A DNA stretch of 5,474 bases from Desulfobacterales bacterium (GTDB lineage Bacteria; Desulfobacterota; Desulfobacteria; Desulfobacterales; JAFDCJ01): NCBI GenBank assembly GCA_020345785.1, contig CP070771.1, positions 5,296,626 through 5,302,099 of the forward strand, given 5' to 3'. Below are positions 1 to 5,474 of this stretch, in pieces. Under the pieces are notes generated by a model. That model ran no database searches and was not told where the DNA came from. It saw only the letters and a program-made list of their open reading frames with translations. A program made the position numbers and the translations under genes. Positions within the stretch are counted from its first letter, which is position 1; each line of letters begins with the position of its first letter.

Positions 1-20
1 GGCTGTGCCGTAAATGAATG

Positions 21-183
21 CCATGGGGTATTGGAATAATGGAGTGTTGGAATATTGAAAACACGCGTTTGGTGGAAGGAAATCTGTTTTTATATGGACG
101 GCACAGAGCAGAAAATAAAAACAGACTCCCATCCGCTTTCGATCCCCAATATTCCATTTTTCCATCCTTCCACTATTCCATGG
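21..183. repeat. Symmetrical inverted-arm repeat element (MITE-like, 2 x 37 bp arms)
   Basis: Two 37-bp arms, 21-57 and 147-183, are imperfect inverted copies of each other: 28 of 37 positions match by hand. Each arm reads CCA, then four 8-nt units, then TG. In the left arm the units start at 24, 32, 40 and 48 (TGGGGTAT, TGGAATAA, TGGAGTGT, TGGAATAT). The right arm read on the minus strand has TGGAATAG, TGGAAGGA, TGGAAAAA, TGGAATAT. The inner 10 bases (48-57 and 147-156) and outer CCATGG are perfect inverted matches. The 89-nt middle contains a second inverted repeat. It has no convincing coding capacity. Related TGGAAT-type octamer repeats are, from memory, scattered in deltaproteobacterial genomes. 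Whether it is mobile, a folded RNA element or a decayed repeat cannot be settled from one copy. Confidence 0.6.
83..125. repeat. Inner inverted repeat, 11-bp perfect stem
   Basis: TCTGTTTTTAT at 83-93 is the exact reverse complement of ATAAAAACAGA at 115-125, with a 21-nt loop. It sits inside the larger inverted-arm element, giving a nested palindrome. The loop carries ACGGCACAG (98-106), the reverse complement of CTGTGCCGT at 3-11, just outside the left arm; this third pairing may be chance. The stem is AT-rich. Read on either strand it could form a cruciform or hairpin, but a terminator role is not supported over a structural part of the repeat. Confidence 0.6.
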
Positions 184-197
184 GGTATCTGACGGCC

Positions 198-217
198 AAA
201 ACCACCCCTCTGGGGTG
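198..217 (-). terminator. Possible intrinsic terminator after the asnB-like gene
   Basis: On the minus strand CACCCC, a 3-nt AGA loop and GGGGTG form a perfect 6-bp GC-rich hairpin (203-217), followed by G and TTTT. It lies about 71 nt past the stop codon of the asparagine synthetase-like gene. The stem is short and the U run is only four, so it would be a weak rho-independent terminator. A second small hairpin (CCTGG/CCAGG, 227-245) lies just upstream on the same transcript. Confidence 0.4.
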
Positions 218-288
218 AAGTCAAAGCCTGGTCTTCTAGCCCAGGATTCTTTACTTCTTGTAAAAATTACATCTGTTTCAAAGCATAA

Positions 289-2100
289 CTAGGTTGCCAA
301 AAATATCGCATGCCAGCGTTCCAGGGTATAGAGACGAAAAGCAACGTACTTCAGAGCGGCAATTGGACGGTGCTCGAGTTCCCTGCACAGCTCTTTTAAT
401 CCGTCGCGCCGGAAGTATTCATGGATATGTAAATCGTCCTGCAGCAGGGTTGTTGCCACATGCCGGTAGAATTGACTGCTTTGCATGGGAATCGGAAACT
501 GGCTTTTTTTTCTCTGCAATACCGGCCGGGGCAAATCGGCCCTAAACGCATCCCGCAGCAGCGCTTTTTCTTCGTTGCGTCTGAACTTGCGGTCAAAGGG
601 TAAAGAAAAGACGTATTCCACTAAACGATAGTCGCAAAGCGGACATCGGATCTCGACTGATGATGCCATCCCCAGTCGATCCTCGACTTCCAAAAGCTCC
701 TGCAGATGGATTTTTACCATCAGATAAGACAGTTTGTTTTTAAAGTCATCGGTCTGTCCCGCGGCCATGTACTGCCGGAATATTTCCTCGCTCCTGCTGC
801 AAAAATCCCCGGATTGTTTGAGCGCATCACTCAGAAGATATTTCATCCAGTCATAGGCGGTGACCGGCGGCCGGCCGTCTTCTCCCAGCCGCATGACCCA
901 TGGAAAATAGTCGGTGTTATCCGGTGTGCGGCGGTCGAGCCAGTAGTAGTATCCACCGAATACTTCATCTCCGCCCTGGCCGGTCAAAAGCACGGTGACA
1001 TAGGCTTTGGCCGCCTCGGCCAGTTTCAGGTGTCCGAACTCGGACATGACCAGCAGCGGCTTCTCCCGATGCCAGATGACGCGGTCCAGAGCAAGGGCAT
1101 AGTCGGTCAGATCATAAATCAAAGGCGTGTGCCGCGTCTGGTATTGATCCGCGACGACTTGAGAATAATGGGTATCATCTCCGGTGACCCCTTCAAAGGT
1201 CTTGTCAGGATTTTCGGCAAAGTAAGCCACATTGTCCCGATAACTGACGGTGTAGGTATTGATCGGGCTGCGGTTGACGGCCGTCGCCGCTGCGCAGACA
1301 CAGCTGGAATCCAAACCGCCGCTGAGGGTCAATCCAAGGGCGACATCGCTGCGAAGCTGGATTTTGACGGCTTCTTCAACCATCTCCCGCACGCGGCTGA
1401 CGGCATCGTGGGTCCGGCTTTGATCAAATGGAATGTCCCAATAGCGGTTGATTTCCAGTCCGGCAGCCGTGAAGATAAGGTAATGACCGGCGGGCAGACC
1501 CTTGATGCCTTTAAACATGGTTTCATCGCCCAGCACGTAGAAGCTGAACAGGTAGTCAGACAGGGCATTCAAATTAATTTGAGGCGGGTTGCATCCCGGA
1601 TATTTGAAGATCGACTTGATCTCGGAAGCAAAGATGAATTTTTTCCCGGCCAAACAGTAAAACAGGGGTTTGAGCCCCAGCCGGTCGCGGGCTGCAAACA
1701 ATCGGTCGTGCCGCGCATCCCAGACCGCGAAGGCAAAATCTCCGATCAAATGTTCAAGTGCATCCGTTCCGTAACGCAGGTAGGCATTCAGCAACACCTC
1801 CGTATCGGATCGGGTGTGGAAGATATGACCATCTTTCTCCAATTGTTTGCGAAGCTCGATGTAATTGTAGATTTCGCCGTTGAAAACCAGGGTCACCTGA
1901 CCGGATGGATCCTGCAGGGGTTGATGTCCTTTTTCAAGATCGATGATCGCAAGGCGCCGGTGAGCCAGGGCCGCATGCCGGCCGACATAATCGCCCCGAT
2001 CATCCGGACCCCGGTGCACCAGGGCTTCGGACATCGGGATCAAATCTTCCCTGGAAGGGGAGCTGCTGCCGAAATCAACGATCCCGCAAATTCCGCACAT
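289..2100 (-). CDS. asnB: Glutamine-hydrolysing asparagine synthetase-like amidotransferase
   Basis: A 603-residue protein with the full AsnB architecture. The start is fixed by Met1-Cys2-Gly3, because Cys2 becomes the N-terminal nucleophile of the class II glutaminase domain (about 2-200). Visible glutaminase motifs are RGPDDRG (30-36), Arg49, NGEIYN (74-79) and the SDTE segment with Asp99. The synthetase domain (about 230-600) has the ATP-pyrophosphatase loop SGGLDS (260-265) and GQGGDEVFGGY (374-384). The family hydrolyses glutamine, channels ammonia and amidates an adenylated carboxylate in the cytoplasm. In asparagine synthesis the acceptor is aspartate, but family members in polysaccharide and natural-product clusters use other acceptors. 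GGGGG, 6 nt before the ATG, is a plausible ribosome site. It follows the PP-loop gene by 125 nt, so it may be in the same transcript or have its own promoter. No catalytic motif I checked is missing. Family is certain; substrate is not. Confidence 0.93.
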   Translation of the reverse strand: MCGICGIVDFGSSSPSREDLIPMSEALVHRGPDDRGDYVGRHAALAHRRLAIIDLEKGHQPLQDPSGQVTLVFNGEIYNYIELRKQLEKDGHIFHTRSDTEVLLNAYLRYGTDALEHLIGDFAFAVWDARHDRLFAARDRLGLKPLFYCLAGKKFIFASEIKSIFKYPGCNPPQINLNALSDYLFSFYVLGDETMFKGIKGLPAGHYLIFTAAGLEINRYWDIPFDQSRTHDAVSRVREMVEEAVKIQLRSDVALGLTLSGGLDSSCVCAAATAVNRSPINTYTVSYRDNVAYFAENPDKTFEGVTGDDTHYSQVVADQYQTRHTPLIYDLTDYALALDRVIWHREKPLLVMSEFGHLKLAEAAKAYVTVLLTGQGGDEVFGGYYYWLDRRTPDNTDYFPWVMRLGEDGRPPVTAYDWMKYLLSDALKQSGDFCSRSEEIFRQYMAAGQTDDFKNKLSYLMVKIHLQELLEVEDRLGMASSVEIRCPLCDYRLVEYVFSLPFDRKFRRNEEKALLRDAFRADLPRPVLQRKKSQFPIPMQSSQFYRHVATTLLQDDLHIHEYFRRDGLKELCRELEHRPIAALKYVAFRLYTLERWHAIFLAT

Positions 2101-2225
2101 ATGTTACCCCCAAATCTTTAGGCCTTATTTCCTTAGGAGCGAATATCTAAAGCATGATGCAATGTACTGAAATACGCTCGAGGTTTCAGTCACGCCTCTG
2201 GATTCTCGAGTCAAATGACCAAACT
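2101..2225. other. Intergenic gap with paired CTCGAG palindromes and small inverted repeats
   Basis: This is the largest gap between genes of the cluster. It holds two copies of the palindrome CTCGAG (2177-2182 and 2205-2210, starts 28 nt apart), a perfect 7-bp inverted repeat ACTGAAA/TTTCAGT (2166-2172 and 2184-2190, loop 11 nt) overlapping the first palindrome, and CTTTAG/CTAAAG (2116-2121 and 2147-2152). The hairpins lack a T run on the minus strand, so they are not obvious intrinsic terminators. No sigma-70 promoter with both boxes is convincing. It could be a regulatory or processing region ahead of the asnB-like gene. Confidence 0.3.
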
Positions 2226-3266
2226 TCAAAATTCCGCCGGGTCTAGGCCCAGTTTCAGTGCGATATCCCGGACCAGCCCCATGTTCAGCTCCGCCTGTAC
2301 CGCTTGCAGGGCATCTGCCCGGGTCAGCAGTCCCCGTCGAACCAGATCGGCCAGCTGTTTGGTATAGGGATGGTAGCCCCTAGTCTTGTGATATATATAT
2401 ATTCCTAAAGAATTGAGCAGACAGTTTGTCGAGCAGGAATCGGTATCCGTCGGTTTCTGCCATCCCAGCTCCGCAATCCGGCGGTAGATTTGTCGTTCGT
2501 CGTAACGAATAAAATCAAACATCCTGAGAAATGCTTTTTCCTTGACATCGTCGGCGCTGAGGTGCGTTAAAAAAAGATCTTCCAGGCCCTTAATATCCGC
2601 ATACCGCAGAAAATGATGCATGATCCTGGCAATCGCCAGCCAGGGCTCGGCGCTCATGGCGGATGGAGAACCGACCGGCCGGGCCCGGGTGGCATAGCCT
2701 TTGTAATAATCCGGGTCCTGGGATGTCGTATAGCCGGTCGCAATCAAACGGGCGCCGGTGCGCATGGCCAGACGGATGGCAATAGAGTGGATCATGCAAC
2801 CGCAGACATAGCATACCGGACCATACTCCTGCATGCCCCGGCCGTAAATGCTCTCGGGCGGCATGGCAGGCAGCTCCCGGATGGAGGTTTTAAAAATCCT
2901 GCGGATAACCGCGGGATCCGGGCGGTAGATTTCCGTGTCGACGTTCAGAGCCCGTGTGACGCATTCGATATTACTGAGTGCCCCGGTTGACGTAAATCCA
3001 TGGTCGAAGGTGAAGGCCAAAACCTTCAGCCCGTAGTCCTGCACCAGGGTCTGCAGGGTATAGGTGCTGTCTTTGCCGCCGCTGTAGCAGACGATACAAT
3101 CGTAGGGATCGGACCGGTTTTGCTCCAGCAGCTCCGCGAGATCTTCGGAGGAGCCGGAAGCATCGACGGCTGCAGCGGGTTGCCGGCAAAAATGGCAAAT
3201 TCCCTGCGAGTCGAAGTGCGCGCCGGGAAAGTCGTCGGGAATGATGCACCTGGCACAGATATTCAT
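2226..3266 (-). CDS. PP-loop ATP pyrophosphatase, N-acetyl-sugar amidotransferase / thiolation-like (AANH superfamily)
   Basis: A 346-residue protein when started at the ATG at 3266. A GTG three codons upstream (3275) overlaps the Shine-Dalgarno itself, while GGAGG lies 8 nt before the ATG, so the ATG is preferred. Residues 4-27 hold two CxxC pairs (Cys4/7, Cys24/27), a probable zinc ribbon. The P-loop-like SGGKDS lies at 62-67 and binds and cleaves ATP to AMP and PPi. Further cysteines are CYVCGC (152, 155, 157) and CSTNC (278, 282). The family adenylates a carbonyl oxygen and replaces it with nitrogen or sulfur; relatives include WbpG/PseA-type sugar amidotransferases and, more distantly, Ncs6/TtuA tRNA thiolases, in which similarly placed cysteines hold an Fe-S cluster. 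The ATGA overlap with the ACP gene suggests translational coupling and perhaps an ACP-bound substrate. No separate glutaminase subunit is visible, though the AsnB-like protein downstream has one. Superfamily is sure; the reaction (amidation or thiolation) is not. Confidence 0.85.
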   Translation of the reverse strand: MNICARCIIPDDFPGAHFDSQGICHFCRQPAAAVDASGSSEDLAELLEQNRSDPYDCIVCYSGGKDSTYTLQTLVQDYGLKVLAFTFDHGFTSTGALSNIECVTRALNVDTEIYRPDPAVIRRIFKTSIRELPAMPPESIYGRGMQEYGPVCYVCGCMIHSIAIRLAMRTGARLIATGYTTSQDPDYYKGYATRARPVGSPSAMSAEPWLAIARIMHHFLRYADIKGLEDLFLTHLSADDVKEKAFLRMFDFIRYDERQIYRRIAELGWQKPTDTDSCSTNCLLNSLGIYIYHKTRGYHPYTKQLADLVRRGLLTRADALQAVQAELNMGLVRDIALKLGLDPAEF

Positions 3267-3556
3267 GTCGAACACCTCCGGCGCTGGTTTACAATGTAAT
3301 CGGCGGCCTTGGCAATGGTATCGAATTTGCCGGGGAAAAAATCTTTGGGAGAGACTTTGATATCAAATTCTTCTTCAATGTAGCTGATAATGTTCACCAG
3401 GCTGAGCGAGTCGATAATACCGAGCTGCAATAGAGAATGATCGTCTTCGATCCTAACATCGCCGGCCGATGCGAAGTTCTCCAAAAGAAAGCGCCGCAGT
3501 TTTTCTTTGATAAATTCGGGACTCAACTCCTCTTGTCCTGCTTGAATTTGTGCCAT
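3263..3556 (-). CDS. Stand-alone acyl carrier protein
   Basis: A 97-residue acidic carrier protein of the phosphopantetheine-binding family, slightly longer than a typical 75-85-residue ACP. The LGIIDSLSLV motif contains Asp49-Ser50-Leu51; Ser50 is the expected attachment site for 4'-phosphopantetheine, which a PPTase elsewhere in the genome must add. Helix I is around 13-28, helix II begins at the DSL motif, and the EEEFDIKV segment (61-68) is the usual acidic stretch before helix III. The C terminus ends in a basic tail (RRRC). It carries acyl or aminoacyl intermediates as thioesters in the cytoplasm. Lying alone among an HMGS-like enzyme, a LarA homologue and a PP-loop enzyme, it is probably dedicated to this pathway, not fatty-acid synthesis; no fab genes are visible. 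It follows the LarA-like gene by 73 nt and its stop overlaps the next start as ATGA. A dedicated D-alanyl- or peptidyl-type carrier remains possible, as sequence alone does not give the cargo. Confidence 0.92.
   Translation of the reverse strand: MAQIQAGQEELSPEFIKEKLRRFLLENFASAGDVRIEDDHSLLQLGIIDSLSLVNIISYIEEEFDIKVSPKDFFPGKFDTIAKAADYIVNQRRRCST
3275..3279 (-). promoter_or_regulatory. Ribosome binding site deciding the PP-loop gene start
   Basis: On the minus strand GGAGG ends 8 nt before the ATG at 3266 and lies inside the last codons of the ACP gene. The alternative GTG at 3275 begins within this motif and so could not use it. This supports the downstream ATG and the ATGA stop/start overlap. 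Confidence 0.75.
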
Positions 3557-3566
3557 AGTGGATGGT

Positions 3567-3580
3567 CTCCTCAGTTGGAG
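3567..3580 (-). promoter_or_regulatory. ACP ribosome site within a small hairpin
   Basis: GAGGAG on the minus strand (GGAG at 3567-3570, 10 nt before the ATG at 3556) is the likely ribosome site of the ACP gene. CTCC at 3577-3580 can pair with it across a 6-nt loop. The 4-bp stem is weak, so control by masking is only a possibility. Confidence 0.45.
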
Positions 3581-3629
3581 GTTATTTGTATTTGGGAGTC
3601 ATCAATACAAAATTGCCGATGCGTCGCTG

Positions 3630-4898
3630 CTAAGCGCTCAAAAGCGTCGTGCCGCCATCGGGAACGACGTACATCAAGCTACCGGCCTTAACGTCGGCGA
3701 TCTTTAGGGCGTCGGCGAGATCCCGGGCCGGGGTCATCCCCAGCTGCCTGACCTGGTCCGGCGGCAGCGATGTCACCATGATGACGCGCTGCTGGCGAAG
3801 AAATCGTCGCACTAAATAGGTGTTGTGTCCCGTGAGATCGTAATCGGCCAGAACGGCCCGATCCAGTCCGGCGAAATCCGGGTAAGCAAACCACCGCCAA
3901 AACCCTTGTTTGACGCCCTTGGGGCATTCGGCGACCAGAATCAGGGTCCCCCCGGGCGCTAATGCCTTTTCGCAGTTGAAAACGGTTTTGATGGTTTGCA
4001 TAAAGTTTATGTCATAGGGATACCCCCCGCAGCTTGCCACCACCAGTGGGGCGGGCCTGCCAATGTGCCTTCGATGCACGGCGTCGGCCAGACGGCAGCC
4101 TGCGCGGTGCGCGGCGATGTGATGGCCGGCGACACAATGCTGGAAGCGGTGTTGGTGATCGAGAATCGTATTGAAGATAAAATCCGGTTGCGCCAGTTCG
4201 GCGGCCTCCACCATGTCCCGGTGTACGGGGTTGTCGTCTAGGTTCCCGTAGGTCGCGCGAGGATCGGTACCGCCGGCTGACGACATGACCATGCGATGGT
4301 TGTGCCGGATGCTCTCAAATCCACAGACACCCGGCAAAATCGACTTGCTGCCGCCGGTGAAACCGGCAAAATAATGATGCGTAATTCTGCCGGTCAATAT
4401 CTTTAGATCCGCTTCCATGACAGCCCTGGCGGCTTGGATGCGATTGTCAAAACCGGTTGTGCCGATGTCCACCAGCCGGTTTCGGTCGTGGCAGTCATGG
4501 CCGTACACCCGCACCCGGACGGACAGGGCTCCGCCGATGACCCGGCTTATATCCTGCGGCGTCATGGATTCATGGGTGCCGGTGGCAAACACCACGGTCA
4601 CCTGATCGGCGGAAAGACCGCCGGCCTCCAGCTCTGCCATGACATGCGGCAGAAAGTATTGACTGCCGGTCACCCGGGTCTTGCCCGAAACCAGTATAAC
4701 TGCCGATCGCCTGCCCTCTGCCAGCCGGCGCAGCGGCGGTGTCTCCATCGGACGGCTTAAGGCCTGCTGAATAATCTCATCGCGCGAAGCTGCAGGGGGC
4801 TCAACCCGGCACTGCAGGATCTGCATCTCGACATCTTGCAGCGGCTGAAATTTCAGGCGCTGGCGCCCGTATTTGAGTTGGATGGAATGATTATCCAC
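3630..4898 (-). CDS. LarA-like nickel-pincer 2-hydroxyacid racemase/epimerase homologue
   Basis: A 422-residue protein, close to the 424 residues of Lactobacillus plantarum lactate racemase LarA. Expected NPN-cofactor and catalytic residues are present with family spacing: His109 (TGTH, equivalent to H108), His175 and Lys185 ten apart (HYFAGFTGGSK, equivalent to H174 and K184, the lysine that covalently holds the nickel pincer), and His201 (equivalent to the nickel ligand H200). GGYPYD (291-296) and MQTIK with Gln301 and Lys304 match the second-domain substrate site. Arg75 is kept, but the Asp of the DxTR motif is Gly72 here. LarA homologues racemise or epimerise short 2-hydroxyacids and sugar acids; they need LarB, LarC and LarE for the cofactor, none of which is in the window. 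The start is a GTG overlapping the previous stop by 8 bp; a stop codon lies 7 codons upstream in frame, so no longer start exists. GAGGA lies about 11 nt before. Family is sure; substrate is unknown and may not be lactate. Confidence 0.88.
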   Translation of the reverse strand: MDNHSIQLKYGRQRLKFQPLQDVEMQILQCRVEPPAASRDEIIQQALSRPMETPPLRRLAEGRRSAVILVSGKTRVTGSQYFLPHVMAELEAGGLSADQVTVVFATGTHESMTPQDISRVIGGALSVRVRVYGHDCHDRNRLVDIGTTGFDNRIQAARAVMEADLKILTGRITHHYFAGFTGGSKSILPGVCGFESIRHNHRMVMSSAGGTDPRATYGNLDDNPVHRDMVEAAELAQPDFIFNTILDHQHRFQHCVAGHHIAAHRAGCRLADAVHRRHIGRPAPLVVASCGGYPYDINFMQTIKTVFNCEKALAPGGTLILVAECPKGVKQGFWRWFAYPDFAGLDRAVLADYDLTGHNTYLVRRFLRQQRVIMVTSLPPDQVRQLGMTPARDLADALKIADVKAGSLMYVVPDGGTTLLSA

Positions 4899-5474
4899 TG
4901 TAAATTTTGTCCTCGTAAATCATGGCCGTGGCATAATCGAGCATCTGTTTGTCGGCAATCAACTCCTCGACTGACTTTCCGCGACCTCTTTTCTTTTCAA
5001 TTTCGCCGGTGACCCGCAGGCTGAGCACGTCGCTGCCGGCGCCGGGCCCGTAGGATGCTACCAGGATTCTGTCATCCGGCCGGGCAATGTCCAGTATATT
5101 GCCCAGGCCGATCAGAACCGAGGCCGAAGCGCAGTTTCCCAGTTCGTAAGCGGTATTCGAAGGCGTAATCTTAGAAAGATCGAACTGCAGCGCTTCACCC
5201 AGGGAGAACGGGACGATGCCGTAAGGCTGCTGAAAAACGACGTAGCTAAAATCCTCAGGGCCCAGCTTTTGTTGATCGAAAAACAAGCGCACGGCGGCAA
5301 CGATGTGATCTTTTATCCCAAACCCTGAATCCAGGGCTGCCGCCAGTGACTGGAACCCGCCGGACCGGATATGCTGCTCTCCCTGCAGCCGGAATTCATC
5401 GGAAAGATCCGTGCCATAGGACAGGGTCGCCTCGATTTCAGCGATGACATGGCGGGTTCCCAGGACGACCGCGC
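4891..5474 (-). CDS. HMG-CoA synthase-like thiolase-fold enzyme, C-terminal part (cut by window edge)
   Basis: The frame stays open to the right edge, so this is the last 193 codons of a longer gene; the GTG at 5292 is internal, not a start. The fragment matches the C-terminal half of archaeal/bacterial hydroxymethylglutaryl-CoA synthase: a GGF segment (38-40 of the fragment), a KDHIVAAV helix (54-61), VVFQQPYG (78-85), LGNCASAS (111-118), the YGPGAGSD glycine loop (141-148) and a C-terminal MLDYA...DKIY. In the family the VVF segment normally continues HQPNG, with His as catalytic base (equivalent to the His of FabH HQAN); here it is Gln81. The Asn of the GN motif (Asn112) is kept. The catalytic Glu and Cys would lie beyond the edge. 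The family condenses acetyl groups onto 3-ketoacyl thioesters, or in polyketide beta-branching onto ACP-bound ketones. The stop overlaps the LarA-like start by 8 bp, which suggests coupled expression. A KAS III-like enzyme is the main alternative. Confidence 0.85.
   Translation of the reverse strand, partial: AVVLGTRHVIAEIEATLSYGTDLSDEFRLQGEQHIRSGGFQSLAAALDSGFGIKDHIVAAVRLFFDQQKLGPEDFSYVVFQQPYGIVPFSLGEALQFDLSKITPSNTAYELGNCASASVLIGLGNILDIARPDDRILVASYGPGAGSDVLSLRVTGEIEKKRGRGKSVEELIADKQMLDYATAMIYEDKIYSG

Noticed and set aside
18..218. 66-codon plus-strand open frame at the left edge
   Set aside because: It is made almost entirely of the inverted-arm repeat and has no recognisable protein features.
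706..2121. Long plus-strand open frame (471 codons) opposite the asnB-like gene
   Set aside because: It lies antisense to a protein with clear family motifs along its whole length, shows no recognisable domain, and is explained by codon bias of the real gene.
2120..2180. Sigma-70 promoter for the asnB-like gene
   Set aside because: The best spaced hexamers match the consensus at only two to three positions each, which is no better than chance.
2391..2402. Six AT repeats inside the PP-loop gene as a phase-variation tract
   Set aside because: The run is short and encodes an Ile-Tyr-Ile-Tyr segment within a plausible conserved region; no sign of frame change.
2226..3266. PP-loop gene as larE, the nickel-pincer cofactor sulfur donor, given the LarA neighbour
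   Set aside because: The N-terminal zinc-ribbon-like CxxC pairs, SGGKDS loop and CSTNC segment fit the amidotransferase/thiolation branch; LarE lacks this N-terminal ribbon and has a different loop as I recall it.
3266..3275. GTG at 3275 as the start of the PP-loop gene
   Set aside because: It overlaps the GGAGG ribosome site; the ATG at 3266 has proper spacing and gives a classic ATGA overlap.
3585..3611. 8-bp inverted repeat TTTGTATT/AATACAAA between the LarA-like and ACP genes as a terminator
   Set aside because: The stem is AT-rich with an 11-nt loop and no following T run on the minus strand, so termination is not supported.
5290..5292. GTG at 5292 as the start of the HMGS-like gene
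   Set aside because: The frame continues upstream to the window edge with HMGS-like sequence, so this codon is an internal valine.

Overview
The window looks like a chromosomal piece of a mid-to-high-GC Gram-negative bacterium. The protein style and the noncoding repeat near the left edge suggest an anaerobic deltaproteobacterium of the Desulfobacterota type. That is an inference from general resemblance; there is no rRNA or other marker gene here to prove it.

All genes lie on the minus strand, so transcription runs from the right edge to the left. In that order they are: (1) the C-terminal 193 codons of a thiolase-fold HMG-CoA-synthase-like enzyme, cut by the window edge; (2) a LarA-like, nickel-pincer-type 2-hydroxyacid racemase/epimerase homologue, overlapping gene 1 by 8 bp; (3) a stand-alone acyl carrier protein, 73 nt further on; (4) a PP-loop ATP pyrophosphatase of the N-acetyl-sugar-amidotransferase/tRNA-thiolation type with paired cysteines, joined to the ACP by a 4-base ATGA stop/start overlap; (5) after a 125-nt gap, a full-length glutamine-dependent asparagine synthetase-like amidotransferase. 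A small GC-rich hairpin with a short U run lies about 70 nt after gene 5 and may end the transcript. The leftmost roughly 200 bases are noncoding and carry a symmetrical element of two 37-bp inverted arms, each made of four 8-nt units.

The tight packing suggests one biosynthetic operon that extends beyond the right edge. A carrier protein next to a condensing-type enzyme, a 2-hydroxyacid racemase homologue and two ATP-dependent amide/sulfur-type transferases points to a small specialised pathway rather than housekeeping metabolism. A working idea is that an acyl or hydroxyacyl group is built and held on the ACP, its stereochemistry set by the LarA homologue, and a nitrogen or sulfur group added by the PP-loop enzyme and/or the AsnB homologue. 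The product is unknown. Two enzymes carry substitutions at positions expected to be catalytic or substrate-binding: the HMGS-like protein has Gln where the catalytic His is expected, and the LarA-like protein has Gly where the Asp of the DxTR motif is expected. All expected nickel-cofactor residues of the latter are kept. Both may therefore have shifted chemistry.
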